DNA from: Seonamhaeicola sediminis
Lineage (GTDB): Bacteria > Bacteroidota > Bacteroidia > Flavobacteriales > Flavobacteriaceae
Length of the DNA: 64,000 nucleotides
Reading direction: 5' to 3'
NCBI RefSeq assembly: GCF_004358095.2
Contig: NZ_SMZJ02000007.1
Location: 1 to 64,000 of the forward strand
Shown: positions 62,639-64,000 of the stretch, piece after piece
Layout: every line of letters starts with the position of its first letter
Numbering within the stretch: position 1 is the first letter of the stretch
Program-made: the position numbers and the translations under genes
Notes under the pieces: generated by a model
What the model was told of the DNA's origin: nothing
The model's input: only the letters and a program-made list of their open reading frames with translations
Databases searched by the model: none

Positions 62639-63569
62639 AATCAATTCCTTTGCTTTTTAATAAGTGTTTCGTGCCAAGAAGCATTTTCAAAAGAAAAGGT
62701 GGTAATTTAAGGAGTACTTTAGTAGTAAATGGAATTTTTGTGTTTATTTGGTTTAACAATTTTTTAGATTGTTGCACGGCACCATAAATTCTATAATGTA
62801 AAGCATATTCCAAACGATAAAGATCTAAAAAATGTTTAAGACTTTTGTTATTTTCTTCTAAACTCTCAAATTTCTTAAAATCTATTAATTTTTTTGATAA
62901 AAAAGGGGTTTTTGATAATGAGTTTGGAATTTCAAATCTATAAATAGATGTTTTTTTGTTTGTTATTGCAACATTATAATGAGCCGCTACTCTAATCCAT
63001 AAATCTAAATCTTGACCACTAGAAATATTTAAATCAAACATACCATCGTTTTCCAATATTCTTTTTGGAATTACAACAGCAGATGTATGAGCAACTCTGT
63101 TGATTAAGCTTGCTTGAAAAAAGTCAGGTATTACTCCTCTATAGTCTTCTTTAATATGCTTAGATAAGTCATTATTAATAATTTTTTTTGGGGAAATTCT
63201 TGTTTTGTATCTGCTACAATACATACCACACTCAGGAAAATCTTCAATTAGAGTTTTAAGAGTGCTTAAATGATTTGGTAGCCATATATCATCAGCATCA
63301 AGAAATGCTATAAACTTTGCTTTAGATAATTCAATGCCTTTATTTCTAGCAGCAGATACACCTTTGTTTTTTTGATTTGAAATTATTATTCTTTTATTGT
63401 TATAGGTTTTAACAATATCTAAACTACTATCAGTACAGCCGTCGTTTACAATAATTACCTCAAACTCTTTGAATGTTTGATTTAATACACTTTTAAGAGT
63501 ATCTTGTATATATTTTTCTTTATTGTAAAGAGGAATTACTATTGAAAAGAAAGGCTGCATCGAGTACAA
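62622..63569 (-). CDS. Family 2 glycosyltransferase
   Basis: 315-aa GT2: FFSIVIPLYNKEKYIQDTL, VNDGCTDSSLDIV, and the DxD site in FIAFLDADDIWLPNHL near residue 92, then SGQDLDLWIRVAAHY. Longer C-terminal tail with no membrane helix. It overlaps the end of the fdtA-like gene by 17 nt on the opposite strand, a compact convergent junction. Confidence 0.9.
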   Translation of the reverse strand: MYSMQPFFSIVIPLYNKEKYIQDTLKSVLNQTFKEFEVIIVNDGCTDSSLDIVKTYNNKRIIISNQKNKGVSAARNKGIELSKAKFIAFLDADDIWLPNHLSTLKTLIEDFPECGMYCSRYKTRISPKKIINNDLSKHIKEDYRGVIPDFFQASLINRVAHTSAVVIPKRILENDGMFDLNISSGQDLDLWIRVAAHYNVAITNKKTSIYRFEIPNSLSKTPFLSKKLIDFKKFESLEENNKSLKHFLDLYRLEYALHYRIYGAVQQSKKLLNQINTKIPFTTKVLLKLPPFLLKMLLGTKHLLKSKGIDFTVYH

Positions 63570-63821
63570 TTTTTAAGCAAAAATACTATTTTTTTATAGT
63601 CATTTTTTATACCTATTAGATTATAAATTCAGTATTTATGCTGATGATACATGATAAACGAATACCATTGTTACTTTTTGTTCTTTTTAATAATAAGATA
63701 GATTACCAGAATTCAGTTAAAAATTATTTAATAAAGAATTTTTTATTACAAAGAATCGGTTTAACGCATTGAAAAAATACAATACAGAAATTAATGCAAA
63801 AAAGATAATAGATAAGATGTG

Positions 63822-64000
63822 TTAACCTTTTCGCTGCACCACCTCATAAACTTGATTCTCATCACATTTCAAAGTCTTACTTGGGTATTTTAAAAGCAAA
63901 GCATAATCATGGGTAGCCATTAAAATGGTGTTGCCATTTTTATTAATGTCTTGCAGAACTTCCATGACTTCAACACTGGTTTGTGGGTCTAAATTTCCAG
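63822..64000 (-). CDS. ftsE: FtsE, cell-division ABC ATPase (3' part only)
   Basis: Partial gene running off the right edge. The last 59 residues read GNLDPQTSVEVMEVLQDIN..., then NGNTILMATHDYALLLKYPSKT and an ending CDENQVYEVVQRKG. The GNLDP of the D-loop and ATHDYALL of the H-loop are the FtsE-type ABC pattern. The 252 bp to its left (63570-63821) hold no gene that I can see. Confidence 0.8.
   Translation of the reverse strand, partial: GNLDPQTSVEVMEVLQDINKNGNTILMATHDYALLLKYPSKTLKCDENQVYEVVQRKG

Noticed and set aside
1-64000. CRISPR array, prophage or transposase-carrying insertion sequence
   Set aside because: No regularly spaced direct repeats, phage structural genes or transposase motifs were seen on either strand.

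Overview
This is a strongly AT-rich chromosomal window from a Bacteroidetes bacterium, almost certainly a (probably marine) member of the Flavobacteriaceae. The evidence is the type IX secretion and gliding block gldJ / porU-porV, promoters of the Bacteroidetes form TTTG-N17-23-TAnnTTTG instead of -35/-10 boxes, SusD-free but flavobacterial-type gene neighbourhoods (NhaD, DUF389, PafA, HPRT-adenylate kinase fusion), weak or absent Shine-Dalgarno sites and some apparently leaderless starts. Most of the window is core housekeeping DNA; the accessory signals are in a few intergenic zones.

Layout: (1) 0-8.6 kb: acyl-CoA dehydrogenase, anmK, a Glu/Leu/Phe/Val dehydrogenase with nhaD, then an exbB-exbD-tonB-folC operon behind a good promoter. 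(2) 8.6-9.6 kb: a tRNA-Val(UAC) followed by two 98%-identical GIY-YIG nuclease genes, each preceded by a terminator and followed by a broken copy of the tRNA 3' part. This tandem 377-bp module is the most unusual structure in the window. (3) 9.9-14.2 kb: an orphan protein, a TPR sensor kinase with its LuxR-type response regulator, and a second PAS/LuxR regulator flanked by two homologous candidate structured RNAs and a decayed palindromic repeat. (4) 14.2-26.1 kb: murF and gldJ on the minus strand; porU, porV, cdd, pdhA and the pyruvate dehydrogenase E2 gene on the plus strand. (5) 26.2-33.4 kb: DUF4242 protein, an AraC regulator with a cyclase-like N-terminus, an M28 peptidase-SDR-HAD operon, a sterol-desaturase-like enzyme, a sulfite-dehydrogenase-like molybdoenzyme plus cytochrome c pair and a membrane protein. 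(6) 33.5-47.2 kb: SprT-like, manC, DUF389, an MlaF/MlaE transporter pair, PafA-type phosphatase, NUC1 nuclease, a GT2-methyltransferase-KAS III run, gcvP and a UbiA-like protein. (7) 47.2-55.6 kb: ECF sigma factor with a degenerate anti-sigma-like partner, a MITE-like repeat beside a gene remnant, M3 peptidase, purE-purK, HPRT-adenylate kinase fusion, obgE and a DUF4136 lipoprotein. (8) 55.6-63.6 kb: a surface polysaccharide cluster (GNAT-like acyltransferase, FdtB-like aminotransferase, several glycosyltransferases, a Wzx-type flippase, FdtA-like ketoisomerase), and the 3' end of ftsE at the right edge.

How the parts fit: ExbB/ExbD/TonB energise outer-membrane transport, GldJ/PorU/PorV secrete and process surface proteins, MlaE/MlaF maintain lipid asymmetry, and the terminal cluster together with manC feeds surface glycan synthesis. 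No CRISPR array, prophage, insertion sequence with transposase, or rRNA gene was seen. All function calls come from reading motifs by eye; no database search was possible.
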